A stretch of DNA of 64,000 bases. Origin: Endozoicomonas euniceicola. GTDB lineage: Bacteria > Pseudomonadota > Gammaproteobacteria > Pseudomonadales > Endozoicomonadaceae. The stretch lies in assembly GCF_025562755.1 (NCBI RefSeq), contig NZ_CP103300.1, forward strand, positions 1,953,001 to 2,017,000, written 5' to 3'. The position numbers were made by a program, and so were the translations under genes. The notes beneath the pieces are model-generated. The model worked only from the letters and a program-made list of their open reading frames with translations. It was not told the DNA's origin and searched no databases. Below are positions 36,201-44,308 of the stretch, piece by piece (the first letter of the stretch is position 1; the number at the start of each line of letters is the position of its first letter).

Positions 36201-38477
36201 TCACCTTATTTTAACCACACTACCTATTATACCGGTTCTAATCCTAACGCGTCTTATTCACCTTCGTTCTGGGAATTCCCTGCGCCCGGGGAAACCCGGA
36301 AAGTGAACCTGCCTTACACTTTTGACCTTAGACTCGGCGAAGCTACTACGAAAATTTTTGGCAAAGCGCTCTACGTGAAGAACGTTGAGACCATTATTGG
36401 TCAGGATAAAAGCTATATTGCCAGCAGTAGCAATTATCAATATTCGAATGATCATATTGTTGCAGATGATATTGATAATAAGATTTACGGTAAAAGTGGC
36501 GACGATCGTTTAGAGGGACGTGGCGGTGATGATCTGCTCCATGGCGGCGAAGGCAGGGACAGCTTATATGGTGGTGCCGGTAATGACACCCTGATCAGTG
36601 GAGGAAATGATGACCAGTTGTATGGTGAAACAGGGAATGATCACTTGGTAGCCACCGATGGTTTGGTTACTATGCACGGGGGAGAAGGAAAGGATACTTA
36701 TCAGATTCAGGTAGTGTCTAAGGATCCCGCCCGCCCTTGGAGTGTTGCAAGAGCCAAGATAACAGAAAATGACGAGGGTAATGTACTTGTCTTTGATGGT
36801 ATCAGCGACCTGGACTCCATGACTCTGACCGGTCATAAAAACGGCCTCATCATGAAGGATGAACAAGGTCACTCCGTGTTAGAGTGGAACACCTCAAAGG
36901 CGTTCACTGATTATCGCGAGCTGGCTGAGTCGTTTAGTGAAACCTTTGTGGGTATCGTTTTCTCTGAAACCAATAAAGGTATGACAGAGGACCAGATCAA
37001 AAAGCTACTGCTGGATAAATTTAAATCGGCTATTACCCGAACCGATGAGAATTACAAGGGCAAGGCTGATTTAAGCGTTGATATGGTGTTATCTGACTCC
37101 TTAGCACAGGAGGGTAGTGATTATGATGATAGCATTGTGGTCGATCGCTACAGTGAGGGAAAAGCAATCAATGCCCACGGTGGTGATGACTTAATTATTG
37201 CAACCTATGCCGAAGATGATGGGAGTAGCACTAAAACCAGCACCGTAAACACGGGTACGGGCAGTGATATGGTTGTCATCGGTAATACAGACCGCAAGGT
37301 TGACATCAACTTTTTGAGCAGTGGCAAATTGTCCACAGACGTTAATACGCTTCTGATCAAAAATCTGGACATGAATAAAATCCAGCATGCACAAAAAGGA
37401 TCCCGGCACGAGTTGTCTTACGACGGTAAAGTGTTTGCTACGCTGGACGCTCTGCCAGATCGCTTGCTGATTGAAGATGCTCACTATGATCATACTTGGG
37501 TTATTGATGATATCCCTAACTACTTTGGTGCCACTGATGCGAGAAAAGCACCGACGGCCTTTTTAGATAAAAATATGAATGTAGGAATTGCGTTCAGTGA
37601 GTTGGCTCTGGATGTCAACACTGTCGACCATCACAGGATAGAAGCTGCCGTAACGGGAGATAGTATTACATTCTATTCTACAATGGATAACTATGTTGCG
37701 GGAGATGGTTCATCTTACACCCAGACTCGTCACGAAATGCGTTCAATCAGCCAGACGAAACTAGCTGAAATGGGGGTAGCACAATTTATCACCGAATGGG
37801 TCACGGAGATGCCTGGAGGTATTCGTTTTGGTAACAGTTACATGAGTATCACTGAGTTTTCAAAGGACATACTATTAAGTCTCAGGAAATCCAATGACAG
37901 TTATGAAACAAGTCTTGATCTTTCCGAAGCTTATAAGGCTTTAGCGACCATTGCGTCTGTGGATCGTAACTATACACAACCCGAGGGCAAGCCTGTTGAC
38001 TATGTCGATATGCCTGAGTATGTGGTTGACCTCGCTGATGGCTCTGATGTCAATTTATTTGTGACTTCACACGACCACTCGCTGGTTGATGCAGATAAGG
38101 AGGATATGACAAAAATTATCCGAGCCGACTTCTCTCAACTCGATAATGCGTTGTTAGTTATAGGTGGAGGTCCAACAGGTGCAGGTGTAACGGCTGATGA
38201 TTTGTGGTTTGCTAAATCAGGTACTGACCTCTTAGTTGATGTTATTGGAACCGATGATGAAATCACCATTAAGGACTGGTTCCAAGATGATGCTAAAAAA
38301 CCTGATTACATTGGAGCGGGTCACCGCCAACTCAATGCTGATAAGGTCAGCAGTCTGGTCAATGCGATGGCTGCGTTTGACGCGCCGCCAGCAGGTGACG
38401 CAAAACTGGACTCTGCCGTGCGTGATCAGATAACACCTGTTATTGCTGCGGCCTGGTCGACCAGTGTACTTTCGTAA
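33288..38477 (+). CDS. RTX-family secreted protein, probable cytolysin or adhesin
   Basis: 1729 residues. The N-terminal third is acidic and helical, with Gly/Ala-rich hydrophobic stretches at about 230-260, 328-350 and 381-420 that resemble the membrane-inserting region of RTX cytolysins. Two blocks of GGxGxDx(L/I) repeats, which bind calcium after export, lie at about 541-671 and 1067-1138. The C-terminus (DDLWFAKSGTDLLVDVIGTD ... KDWFQ, then a hydrophobic tail) matches the secretion-signal region of haemolysin-type proteins. GTG at 33276 is an alternative start; neither has a strong ribosome binding site. No acyltransferase (hlyC-like) gene is present in the operon, so if it is pore-forming it may not need acylation. 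It is 124 bases downstream of the HlyD gene. Confidence 0.88.
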   Translation: MSTLKLDSEFQASFQKYFNQALAEGVSDSFKGNHESLDPGIAINAMVNALKESGADADTIESIQNLKDNEEIKDYNKNFSDLLNSKEVDAFNRSELNVNENLNDLLDFSANVHNYSDFDLFKEGATKYGGKVGSSVVSGVLTGIDINDFLDMKAREQKLDSALNYYHNKLDPDLTTESFEKVFKEYNPGELTPKEKALSNIYDALDDQDTFAADEAAKAKTTYGKIKSKVGTIGSAGATLVGIGLDGKGIADNVNKIDDLETALKNKEITQEEFDFQKRQAIIKTTINSIGLASGVVTGSEKIAQQITKYSVQHGTKGVAVTGSKQVTKLAPVVGDMLAIAMSTASLVQNAMSADYAREQGNHGRAAMFGVMATLDSVNVVLNGVGLALEFIPGVGNLASMAVNLVTIGVDFVKSLIGVFTDMVDTREEHEKIAEQFEKYVNSSAFQNEVSNLSEGYKEKGYDIFEYRIDSSSAGIEGSESAHSKVPLHSELRNLSGKVLEGIDKTDLKNVIYDNTGKTETIDLGKGDDLIKLFNDKGVKTIYGGDGNDQLISLNGDHELNGDKGDDNIFRRNGHGDANGGEGDDNLEYLLSTGVITGGPGNDRIKTDKGHVVLKGDQGDDTLLGGFGINPIDGGDGDDIMDGGLSFDRVFGGKGNDYIVTGLGYDIVHGDINKDYSGGLDPNSIDTLSFRNTGVATELYKNELTRDRLLEIGYNINLNDDDHSFARSEKKKYAVTKFSDLFDNDFVQKTKAIESTAVSRAFTIDYDLFNSYTEDTIKVYEGKEEIEKFFNEKLNALNILRQPQGLYLLGEGLYEMKSAPGYDKTLILTNGDNLVVIGEQRAFEITKDDFDDFTKHDETSTYRPLTQDFWKYLAGQFGGLTQFSEIEKVIDSHGSDSISGSDGSDTIVFGRGEKDIVNARGGDDVLIFDHGIDGNFFQEESNRDNDTTYKLLTGEYHVNGGSGQDTLLIRPSPYFNHTTYYTGSNPNASYSPSFWEFPAPGETRKVNLPYTFDLRLGEATTKIFGKALYVKNVETIIGQDKSYIASSSNYQYSNDHIVADDIDNKIYGKSGDDRLEGRGGDDLLHGGEGRDSLYGGAGNDTLISGGNDDQLYGETGNDHLVATDGLVTMHGGEGKDTYQIQVVSKDPARPWSVARAKITENDEGNVLVFDGISDLDSMTLTGHKNGLIMKDEQGHSVLEWNTSKAFTDYRELAESFSETFVGIVFSETNKGMTEDQIKKLLLDKFKSAITRTDENYKGKADLSVDMVLSDSLAQEGSDYDDSIVVDRYSEGKAINAHGGDDLIIATYAEDDGSSTKTSTVNTGTGSDMVVIGNTDRKVDINFLSSGKLSTDVNTLLIKNLDMNKIQHAQKGSRHELSYDGKVFATLDALPDRLLIEDAHYDHTWVIDDIPNYFGATDARKAPTAFLDKNMNVGIAFSELALDVNTVDHHRIEAAVTGDSITFYSTMDNYVAGDGSSYTQTRHEMRSISQTKLAEMGVAQFITEWVTEMPGGIRFGNSYMSITEFSKDILLSLRKSNDSYETSLDLSEAYKALATIASVDRNYTQPEGKPVDYVDMPEYVVDLADGSDVNLFVTSHDHSLVDADKEDMTKIIRADFSQLDNALLVIGGGPTGAGVTADDLWFAKSGTDLLVDVIGTDDEITIKDWFQDDAKKPDYIGAGHRQLNADKVSSLVNAMAAFDAPPAGDAKLDSAVRDQITPVIAAAWSTSVLS

Positions 38478-38555
38478 CACCCTGACCTGGCGTTACCGGA
38501 TCAACAAACTTATCCTGTTGTTGACCTGAAATTCAATTTGAAGATTCTTCTTCTC

Positions 38556-38593
38556 CTACCACACTCATTCATGTCTGTGAATGAGTGTGGTAG
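38556..38593 (+). terminator. Strong hairpin after the RTX gene
   Basis: A 16-bp perfect stem (CTACCACACTCATTCA with TGAATGAGTGTGGTAG) around a 6-base loop, 79 bases after the RTX stop. There is no long T-run. Four bases further on begins the right copy of the 46-bp direct repeat. Confidence 0.7.
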
Positions 38594-38597
38594 ATAC

Positions 38598-38643
38598 ATA
38601 TCCTCTTCAACACCTTCAGCGATATTCCGGCACTGCCCAGTAA
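38598..38643 (+). repeat. 46-bp direct repeat, right copy
   Basis: Second copy of the sequence at 29242-29287, with one A-to-G difference. It lies after the RTX gene and before nhaC, marking the right edge of the secretion cassette. Confidence 0.88.
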
Positions 38644-38747
38644 AAACCATGTTGAGCGGTTTTCAATAGCCCCTGCCTTCACGCTTTGGTAATCTTGCGG
38701 CCAAAAGAATAATCAATAACTTAACCAGACCCAAGGAGGGTGGGAAA

Positions 38748-40133
38748 TTGGCTATACACTCCAGACAACCGGGGTTTCTTCATGCGTTGCTAACCTTCGG
38801 CCTTATTGTTACTACGATTGGCATTGGCCTTTTTGTCTTGCAAACCAGCCTGCACAGTCTGATGCTATTGTGTCTGCTGATTGCAGGCGTGAGCGCCCGA
38901 ACCCTGGGCGCAGAATACGATGCCATAAAAAACGCCATGAATGACAGTATTTATAGCGCACTATCCGCCATTTATATTTTCATTCTGATCGGCGTCATTA
39001 TTGCTGCCTTCATTGAGGGCGGCACGCTGGCTACCCTGCTTTATTATGGTATCCGCCTGATTGAACCGGCTATCTTTCTTCCGGCAGGGCTACTGTTTTG
39101 CACCATTATGTCTCTGGCGACAGGCACCAGCTGGGGAACGGCTGGAACGGCTGGTGTGGTGTTGATGAGCATTGGTGAATCCATGGGCTTTCCGGTTGCG
39201 GTGGTGGCAGGTATGGTGATTTCCGGGGCCTGTTTTGGCGATAAAATGTCGCCGGTTTCAGACACCACGAATCTCGCGGCGATGTCATCCAAAACCAACC
39301 TGTATGCTCATATAAAAAGTATGAGTTATACGACTGGGCCTGTCTATTTAATCGTGCTGACCCTGTTTACGCTTTATGGGCTGAACTACAGAGACAGCAT
39401 AATGCCTGCTGAACATCTTGAATTGTTATGCGATGGTTTAGATTCAGCGTTCACTATCAGCCTGTGGACCTTATTGCCCCTGTTAGCGATGCTGGCTCTC
39501 AGTATGCGTCGTGTGTCTGCGGAACTGGCAATGGCTGCGTCTGCCCTGGTGGCGGTACTGTTGGCCATGGTTCTGCAAAGGCAGGAAGCGGGCGTGGTTC
39601 TTAACAGTTTATTCAATGGCGGCAGTGTTCGCTCTGAAGTGACGGAGCTGAATTCATTGCTGGGGCGGGGAGGCATCGCCTCCATGATGTGGACGCTGTC
39701 GCTCTCCCTGATGGCACTGGCATTAGGCGGCGTTCTGGATCGCTTTGGTTTTCTCAGAGTACTGATTGTCGGCATTCTGTCCAGGGTAAAACGAGCCGCC
39801 ACACTGGTTGCGACCACTATAATCACCAGCCTGTTTGGCAATATGGGCATGGGTGAAGCGTATATGACCATTATCCTGGGGGGACAGTTGTTTGGGGATG
39901 CCTACGATGAGAAAGGTTTAGACCGTTGCGTCATGAGTCGCTCACTGGAAGAAGGCGCAACGCTGACTACCGCATTAATTCCCTGGACAACCGGTGGAGC
40001 GTTCTTTGCCTCAACACTGGGTGTACCGGTTATGGATTACGCACCATGGGCATTGCTCAACTGGATGAACCCCCTGTTTTCCATGGTTCTGGCCTACACG
40101 GGTTTTGCGCTGTTCAGGACAGACCAACCGTAA
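38748..40133 (+). CDS. nhaC: Na+/H+ antiporter, NhaC family
   Basis: 461 residues, inner membrane, about 11-12 helices. The family core is present: SLATGTSWGTAGTAGVVLM, then GACFGDKMSPVSDTTNLAA, and in the second half LGGVLDRFGFL and a GDAYDEKGLDRCVMSRSLEEG line. It exchanges sodium for protons for pH and salt balance. Translation probably starts at TTG 38748, eight bases after AAGGAGG. It lies just outside the RTX cassette and is monocistronic. It could work with the sodium economy of the Rnf complex encoded nearby, but that is inference. Confidence 0.92.
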   Translation: MAIHSRQPGFLHALLTFGLIVTTIGIGLFVLQTSLHSLMLLCLLIAGVSARTLGAEYDAIKNAMNDSIYSALSAIYIFILIGVIIAAFIEGGTLATLLYYGIRLIEPAIFLPAGLLFCTIMSLATGTSWGTAGTAGVVLMSIGESMGFPVAVVAGMVISGACFGDKMSPVSDTTNLAAMSSKTNLYAHIKSMSYTTGPVYLIVLTLFTLYGLNYRDSIMPAEHLELLCDGLDSAFTISLWTLLPLLAMLALSMRRVSAELAMAASALVAVLLAMVLQRQEAGVVLNSLFNGGSVRSEVTELNSLLGRGGIASMMWTLSLSLMALALGGVLDRFGFLRVLIVGILSRVKRAATLVATTIITSLFGNMGMGEAYMTIILGGQLFGDAYDEKGLDRCVMSRSLEEGATLTTALIPWTTGGAFFASTLGVPVMDYAPWALLNWMNPLFSMVLAYTGFALFRTDQP

Positions 40134-40286
40134 GCCACCCTGACCGGGCTGCCAGTGATTCTGATGGCCGGGTTCCCGAACTAATCCTGTTTACTGTCTG
40201 TCCAATGTTCTAACGACTTGGGTTGAAGGGTCACGAATATCTCTGCTTTATGGCAGGGCGTGACTACAGGGAAATGGAGGTCAGGT

Positions 40287-41105
40287 ATGAATAGTTCCAG
40301 TCACCAGATATCAGTATCCAGCGCTATCGGGCTTTCTGCACTAGCAGCGACAGCGGCAAACGAAACAGCCAGAAACACGATTATGTCAGGTGTATCCTGG
40401 CTTGGCAGGTCTTTGTGGAGTATTCCGGGGCAGCTGGCAAATAACTTAGTGTGGTGTGCAAGTGGGATCAGAAACAAGGGCTCTATAGCCGTTAATTATG
40501 TAACACCCTCTCTGAAGCCCCTGCTTGAGCGTGAGGTGCCGGTAAAAACACTGGCTCGTCCCTTTAGTTCAGTCATTGGTGAGTCCACCACTAAAGCAAC
40601 AGGCACTATCAGCGCAGGCTCCCTTGCTCTGGCTGCCATAACGCCATTGTTCTATCTGACCAAAACAGGTGTAAATAGCTGTCGGCGTTATATAAAAAGC
40701 CATCAACAATACAAGCGGGCTTATGAGGTTCTGAATAACAACACAGAAAATGCTTCAGCGGCTCTAGCCCTTGTAGACCGAGCTTTAACGAACGATGCCT
40801 GCGTATACCAAAAACTATCTCAACGATCAGTATTACCAGAATGGAAAGGCTTATTGATGGCTGTCATACCCGCTATTCTACTGGCTCCTGAGCTGGGTTC
40901 CGCTGCTGTAGCGGCTGGAGTGGTTGCCGGTGTTTCCCAGATTGCCAGTAACGCCTGGGAAAAGTGGGCAAACAGCAGCATGCTTGAGCAGACGCAGGGA
41001 CATATTCGACAGGTAAGAGACAGGCAGGAATTAATTGAACTCAAAGAGAGCTATGATTCTTTGGATAGCCGGCTGGAGGCTTTGGAAAAAGCAACAGAAA
41101 AATAG
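40287..41105 (+). CDS. Unknown protein with hydrophobic helices
   Basis: 272 residues from the ATG at 40287, which has GGAGGT seven bases upstream; the frame is open from GTG 40260. Three or four hydrophobic Ala/Gly/Val-rich stretches (about 10-30, 108-125, 188-220) alternate with amphipathic helices, and a Glu/Arg-rich coiled-coil-like tail closes it (about 235-272). There is no signal peptide. The layout would suit a membrane-inserting or membrane-associated protein, perhaps an effector, but I do not recognise a family. Confidence 0.65.
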   Translation: MNSSSHQISVSSAIGLSALAATAANETARNTIMSGVSWLGRSLWSIPGQLANNLVWCASGIRNKGSIAVNYVTPSLKPLLEREVPVKTLARPFSSVIGESTTKATGTISAGSLALAAITPLFYLTKTGVNSCRRYIKSHQQYKRAYEVLNNNTENASAALALVDRALTNDACVYQKLSQRSVLPEWKGLLMAVIPAILLAPELGSAAVAAGVVAGVSQIASNAWEKWANSSMLEQTQGHIRQVRDRQELIELKESYDSLDSRLEALEKATEK

Positions 41106-41161
41106 CACCGGCCAATCGCCCTGCCAGCAAAAATCAGCCATCAACCGATCAGTCAATAAAC

Positions 41162-41199
41162 TGTCCGGGCGCTGTTACAGGGAAACCTGCACCCGGACA
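41162..41199. terminator. Inverted repeat upstream of yedF
   Basis: An 8-bp stem TGTCCGGG/CCCGGACA encloses an inner CAGG/CCTG dyad. It lies after the unknown gene ending at 41105 and may end its transcript, although no T-run follows. Confidence 0.45.
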
Positions 41200-41316
41200 A
41201 TACGTACCAGCTTGCGCCCCATCCCTATATCTCACTATTTTCACTTTGCCTCAAAATAATATCTTCATTCGTACACTTATAACTTATCTTTTAAACGTGA
41301 CTGAACTGAGGTTTTC

Positions 41317-41979
41317 ATGCAACACCATCACTCTCTGGACGCCCGGGGGCAGCTCTGCCCACAACCACTCATACAAACCCGCCGTCTGCTAAAAACATTG
41401 CAGGCGGGTGAGCGTTTTCAGGTCATTGTGGATAATGATATCGCCCACCTGAACCTGATGGCTTTTTTTGAAGATCAGGGAATGAATCCTAAGTGCGTTA
41501 CAGGGCCGGGAGAGTGGGTTATATCAGCGACCTGCCAGACTTCAGGCAGTCAGTCTGGTACGACTGTAAGCCCTGCTGAAGATAGCTCTGCCGAAGACAG
41601 CTCTGCCCCGGCCAGAAAAAATACTCAAACGCCAACTCCACACTCTGACTACATTGTTGTGCTGAAAAGTGAGTGTATGGGACAGGGGAATGACGACCTT
41701 GGCAGCCTGCTGATTAAAGGCTACCTGAGTACCCTGAAAGAAATTGATCACAAACCATCGACCATTATTCTATACAACGGTGGCGTCCGGCTGGCAGTCG
41801 AAGGATCGGGGGCTGATTCAGCATTGCAGGCGCTGGAGGCGATGTCGGTTGATATTATGGTCTGTGGAGCCTGCGTTGACTTCTTTGAGTTACAGGGGCA
41901 GCTGGCCGCTGGTCGTATTTCCAATATGTATGACATTGCGGAAAAAATTGCGGCCACCGGTCATGTGGTGTACCCATGA
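41317..41979 (+). CDS. yedF: YedF-type sulfur/selenium carrier protein (TusA + DsrE-like)
   Basis: 220 residues. The N-terminal TusA-like domain (about 1-72) carries the persulfide/selenide cysteine in LDARGQLCPQPLIQT. A Ser/Ala-rich linker leads to a DsrE-like domain (about 110-220) with YIVVLKSECMGQGNDDLG and VCGACVDFFEL. Proteins with this architecture are annotated as selenium metabolism protein YedF. The gene overlaps the next by four bases (ATGA), so translation is coupled. It probably hands sulfur or selenium from the desulfurase to an acceptor. Confidence 0.9.
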   Translation: MQHHHSLDARGQLCPQPLIQTRRLLKTLQAGERFQVIVDNDIAHLNLMAFFEDQGMNPKCVTGPGEWVISATCQTSGSQSGTTVSPAEDSSAEDSSAPARKNTQTPTPHSDYIVVLKSECMGQGNDDLGSLLIKGYLSTLKEIDHKPSTIILYNGGVRLAVEGSGADSALQALEAMSVDIMVCGACVDFFELQGQLAAGRISNMYDIAEKIAATGHVVYP

Positions 41980-43124
41980 AAACTGCCGCTCCTTTAACCT
42001 ACTTCGATAACAGCGCTACCAGTTATCCAAAACCAGTTGAAGTCATGGAAGCCATCAGCCACTACCTGACAGAGATGGGTGGAAGCTATGGTCGCTCATC
42101 CCATGCCAGGGCTTTTGAGTCCAGCTCTGTTGTTGAGGCGTGTCGTGAAAAGCTGGCGGGCCTGCTGGATATCGAACAGGTCGAAAACCTGTGTTTCGCC
42201 AGTAATGCGACACATGCCGCTAATACGATTTTACAGGGTTTCTCCTTTCCTGAAGGTGCTGAAGTACTGATATCACCACTGGAACATAATGCAGTGGCAC
42301 GGCCTCTGGCGATGCTGGAACAACAGGGGCAAATCTCTTTAAAAACCCTGCCTGCTGGCAGGGATGGCCGGGTGATTCCGGAGCAGATAAGCGATCTTGT
42401 CAATAGCCGCACGACACTGGTCGTTGTGAACCATCAAAGTAATGTTAACGGTGTGATTCAACCCGTTGCCGACATAAAAGCGGTGGTGGGCAATGTGCCT
42501 GTACTGGTGGATGCTTCCCAGTCCCTGGGAAAATACCCGGTGCATGTGGATCAGTGGGGTATTGATTATCTGATTTTCACCGGACACAAAGCCTTGCTGG
42601 GGCCGACCGGCACCGGTGGATTTTATATCCGTGAGCCGCACACCATAAAACCCCTGTTGCTGGGCGGTACGGGCAGTAACAGTGAACACCTTGAAATGCC
42701 AACCGTGATGCCGGATCGCTTTGAAGCTGGCACACCGAATATAGCAGGCATTTTTGGCTTGTTTGCGGCTCTGGAACATCCTCCGAAACCACGCCACAGT
42801 CGTGAAGATTTTCTTATGCTGCTTGAGGGTATTCAGGCCATTGATGGCTTTATTGTCAACCGGGCAATCGATTCTGAAACCCAGGGCGAAGTGATATCCC
42901 TGACCCACACTGACCTGGATGCCGGTACGCTGTCATGGCGCCTGGAAAAGCAGTTCGGTATCAGCACCCGTTCCGGGTTGCACTGTGCGCCGCTGGCACA
43001 CCAGCATCTGGGTACCTACCCTGAAGGTACCTGCCGCTTATCGCCTTCTGTTTATCACTCACCCGACGATTTTGCCTATCTGCTGGGTGCATTAAAAAGC
43101 ATTACGATGGAGGTCGCAGCATGA
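41976..43124 (+). CDS. Cysteine desulfurase / selenocysteine lyase-like enzyme
   Basis: 382 residues, PLP-dependent class V aminotransferase fold. The start YFDNSATSYPKP, the histidine in SPLEHNA, the Asp in VDASQSLGK, the PLP lysine in FTGHKALLGPTGTGG and the catalytic cysteine in RSGLHCAPLAH are all present. It releases sulfur (or selenium) from cysteine (or selenocysteine) as a persulfide. It overlaps yedF by four bases and the following small gene by four, a tight three-gene operon that points to a dedicated carrier route. No selD, selA or mnmH gene is visible here. Confidence 0.92.
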   Translation: MKTAAPLTYFDNSATSYPKPVEVMEAISHYLTEMGGSYGRSSHARAFESSSVVEACREKLAGLLDIEQVENLCFASNATHAANTILQGFSFPEGAEVLISPLEHNAVARPLAMLEQQGQISLKTLPAGRDGRVIPEQISDLVNSRTTLVVVNHQSNVNGVIQPVADIKAVVGNVPVLVDASQSLGKYPVHVDQWGIDYLIFTGHKALLGPTGTGGFYIREPHTIKPLLLGGTGSNSEHLEMPTVMPDRFEAGTPNIAGIFGLFAALEHPPKPRHSREDFLMLLEGIQAIDGFIVNRAIDSETQGEVISLTHTDLDAGTLSWRLEKQFGISTRSGLHCAPLAHQHLGTYPEGTCRLSPSVYHSPDDFAYLLGALKSITMEVAA

Positions 43125-43336
43125 AGCGAGCATTTATTCTGCTGAAAAACATGCGTGCTGCCATTAAGGCTGAAGCCTGGTGCCGGGAACAGGGTGTTGC
43201 CTGCGAAGTGGTTCCTGTACCCCGGCAGTTATCTTCGGAATGCGGCATGTGCCTCGAAGTGGATAACAACCAGGCCGACACGGTACAGCAGCAACTGCAA
43301 TCCGCAGGTTTTATTTTGACGCTTGCCCGCTTGTGA
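43121..43336 (+). CDS. Small DUF3343-like putative S/Se carrier
   Basis: 71 residues, start overlapping the desulfurase stop by four bases. The sequence matches the DUF3343 pattern: an N-terminal ILLKNMRAAIKAEAW helix, the VPVPRQLSSECGMCLEV segment with a CGMC pair, then an amphipathic helix. Members occur beside selenium and sulfur-transfer genes and are thought to carry the chalcogen; the exact role is unproven. No signal peptide. Confidence 0.82.
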   Translation: MKRAFILLKNMRAAIKAEAWCREQGVACEVVPVPRQLSSECGMCLEVDNNQADTVQQQLQSAGFILTLARL

Positions 43337-43343
43337 CATACCC

Positions 43344-43378
43344 CCTCCACTGAACCGGCAAGTCGATTACAGTGGAGG
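43344..43378 (+). terminator. Inverted repeat ending the yedF operon
   Basis: A perfect 9-bp stem CCTCCACTG/CAGTGGAGG with a 17-base loop, eight bases after the last stop codon. There is no T-run, so it may act as an mRNA 3' stabiliser or a weak terminator. Confidence 0.55.
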
Positions 43379-43402
43379 CGTTCTGACCTGGAGTTCAGGG
43401 TT

Positions 43403-44062
43403 ATGCCAGATCTGCTTTCTAAAAAAATTCTGGATAAGATGCATTCCGTGGTTTTAAACGGAAAATTAAAGCTATTTACCTACGAAAAGTTTGGCTTAAA
43501 CGTTCAAAATCTCATCATTCTCGCTCATGGGGGCGCTCACAACCAGAACGGACTTCCCTGTGCTATTCAACGTTTTATGGGAACCTACTTTTTTAAAAGC
43601 CCCCTCTGGACGACGCTATTCTTCTACTCCCCTCATAATACAATCACTTTCGGAAGTCTGCTCTCATTTATGGATGGTTCATACCGTCCCTTTGAGGCTT
43701 ACACTCCCGGCGAGTCCGTCATCAATTACTCGCTGCTTCACAGTGTCGATGACCAGCCATCAGGCAGCGATGAATATATCAGGTTCAGTCTTTACCAAAG
43801 TCGTCGTGGCTCAGGACCAGATTTCACTCAACACCCATTCCGTATTTTCGACATTGTTACTGTGGAACCGTCTGGATCACAGGGCATCCCCCTTAAAGAT
43901 GTACTCGACACCCTGTTCCTGGTGGGAAAGCAATACCCCAGAATTCACTGCACATTCTGTCGCAGCGAATACCGGTCAGAAAAGCGTTACTATGAACCAA
44001 CTTACGATTACATGAAAAGGTTCGGTGTTCGCCCTACCCGACCGAAGCCGTCGGAAGTTTGA
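43403..44062 (+). CDS. Unknown protein with an AHGG motif
   Basis: 219 residues with no signal peptide. A hydrophobic strand leading to LIILAHGGAHNQNG (about 36-49) is followed by FYSPHNTITFGSLLSFMDG and ESVINYSLLHSVDD. This resembles, loosely, proteins annotated as Stv-type putative adhesin domains, where an HGG signature precedes an fYsPhg-like line; I hold this as a guess. Two cysteines close together (HCTFCRSEY) occur near the C-terminus. GGAG precedes the ATG. It faces the rnf operon tail to tail. Confidence 0.65.
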   Translation: MPDLLSKKILDKMHSVVLNGKLKLFTYEKFGLNVQNLIILAHGGAHNQNGLPCAIQRFMGTYFFKSPLWTTLFFYSPHNTITFGSLLSFMDGSYRPFEAYTPGESVINYSLLHSVDDQPSGSDEYIRFSLYQSRRGSGPDFTQHPFRIFDIVTVEPSGSQGIPLKDVLDTLFLVGKQYPRIHCTFCRSEYRSEKRYYEPTYDYMKRFGVRPTRPKPSEV

Positions 44063-44070
44063 TCTTATAT

Positions 44071-44092
44071 CCCCGCCCGCATTGGGCGAGGG
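44071..44092. terminator. Convergent hairpin between the AHGG gene and the rnf operon
   Basis: Stem CCC-CGCCC with GGGCG-(A)-GGG, one bulged base and a 5-base loop, followed by TTT on the plus strand. It lies between the converging stops at 44062 and 44126 and could serve both directions. Confidence 0.5.
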
Positions 44093-44125
44093 TTTACGAC
44101 GATTTTGCTAAGCACAGCAAACCTG

Positions 44126-44308
44126 TTAACACCCCCGACACACATGACGTGAAGCACAGCATTTGCACGCCGAGTTTCCGCCATCTTCCCGGAATGGGCC
44201 ACATTCCGGGTTATTTTTTTCAAAATTACGATACAGCTGTTGCACACCCAGCCAGCCTGCCATGGTCAGCATCAGTACAACCACTGTCGTTAGTATCTGC
44301 AACAGCAT
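44126..44308 (-). CDS. Small Cys-rich membrane protein coupled to rnfA
   Basis: 60 residues. Its ATG overlaps the rnfA stop by one base (TGATG), the hallmark of translational coupling, so it is very likely a real last gene of the rnf operon. One membrane helix (about 4-24, QILTTVVVLMLTMAGWLGVQ) is followed by a short tail with six cysteines (PECGPFRE, CKCC, HVCRGC). The layout recalls NqrM, the small Cys-rich protein needed to assemble the related Na+-NQR complex. A role in inserting metal or maturing Rnf is inference; it is not RnfH. Confidence 0.75.
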   Translation of the reverse strand: MLLQILTTVVVLMLTMAGWLGVQQLYRNFEKNNPECGPFREDGGNSACKCCASRHVCRGC

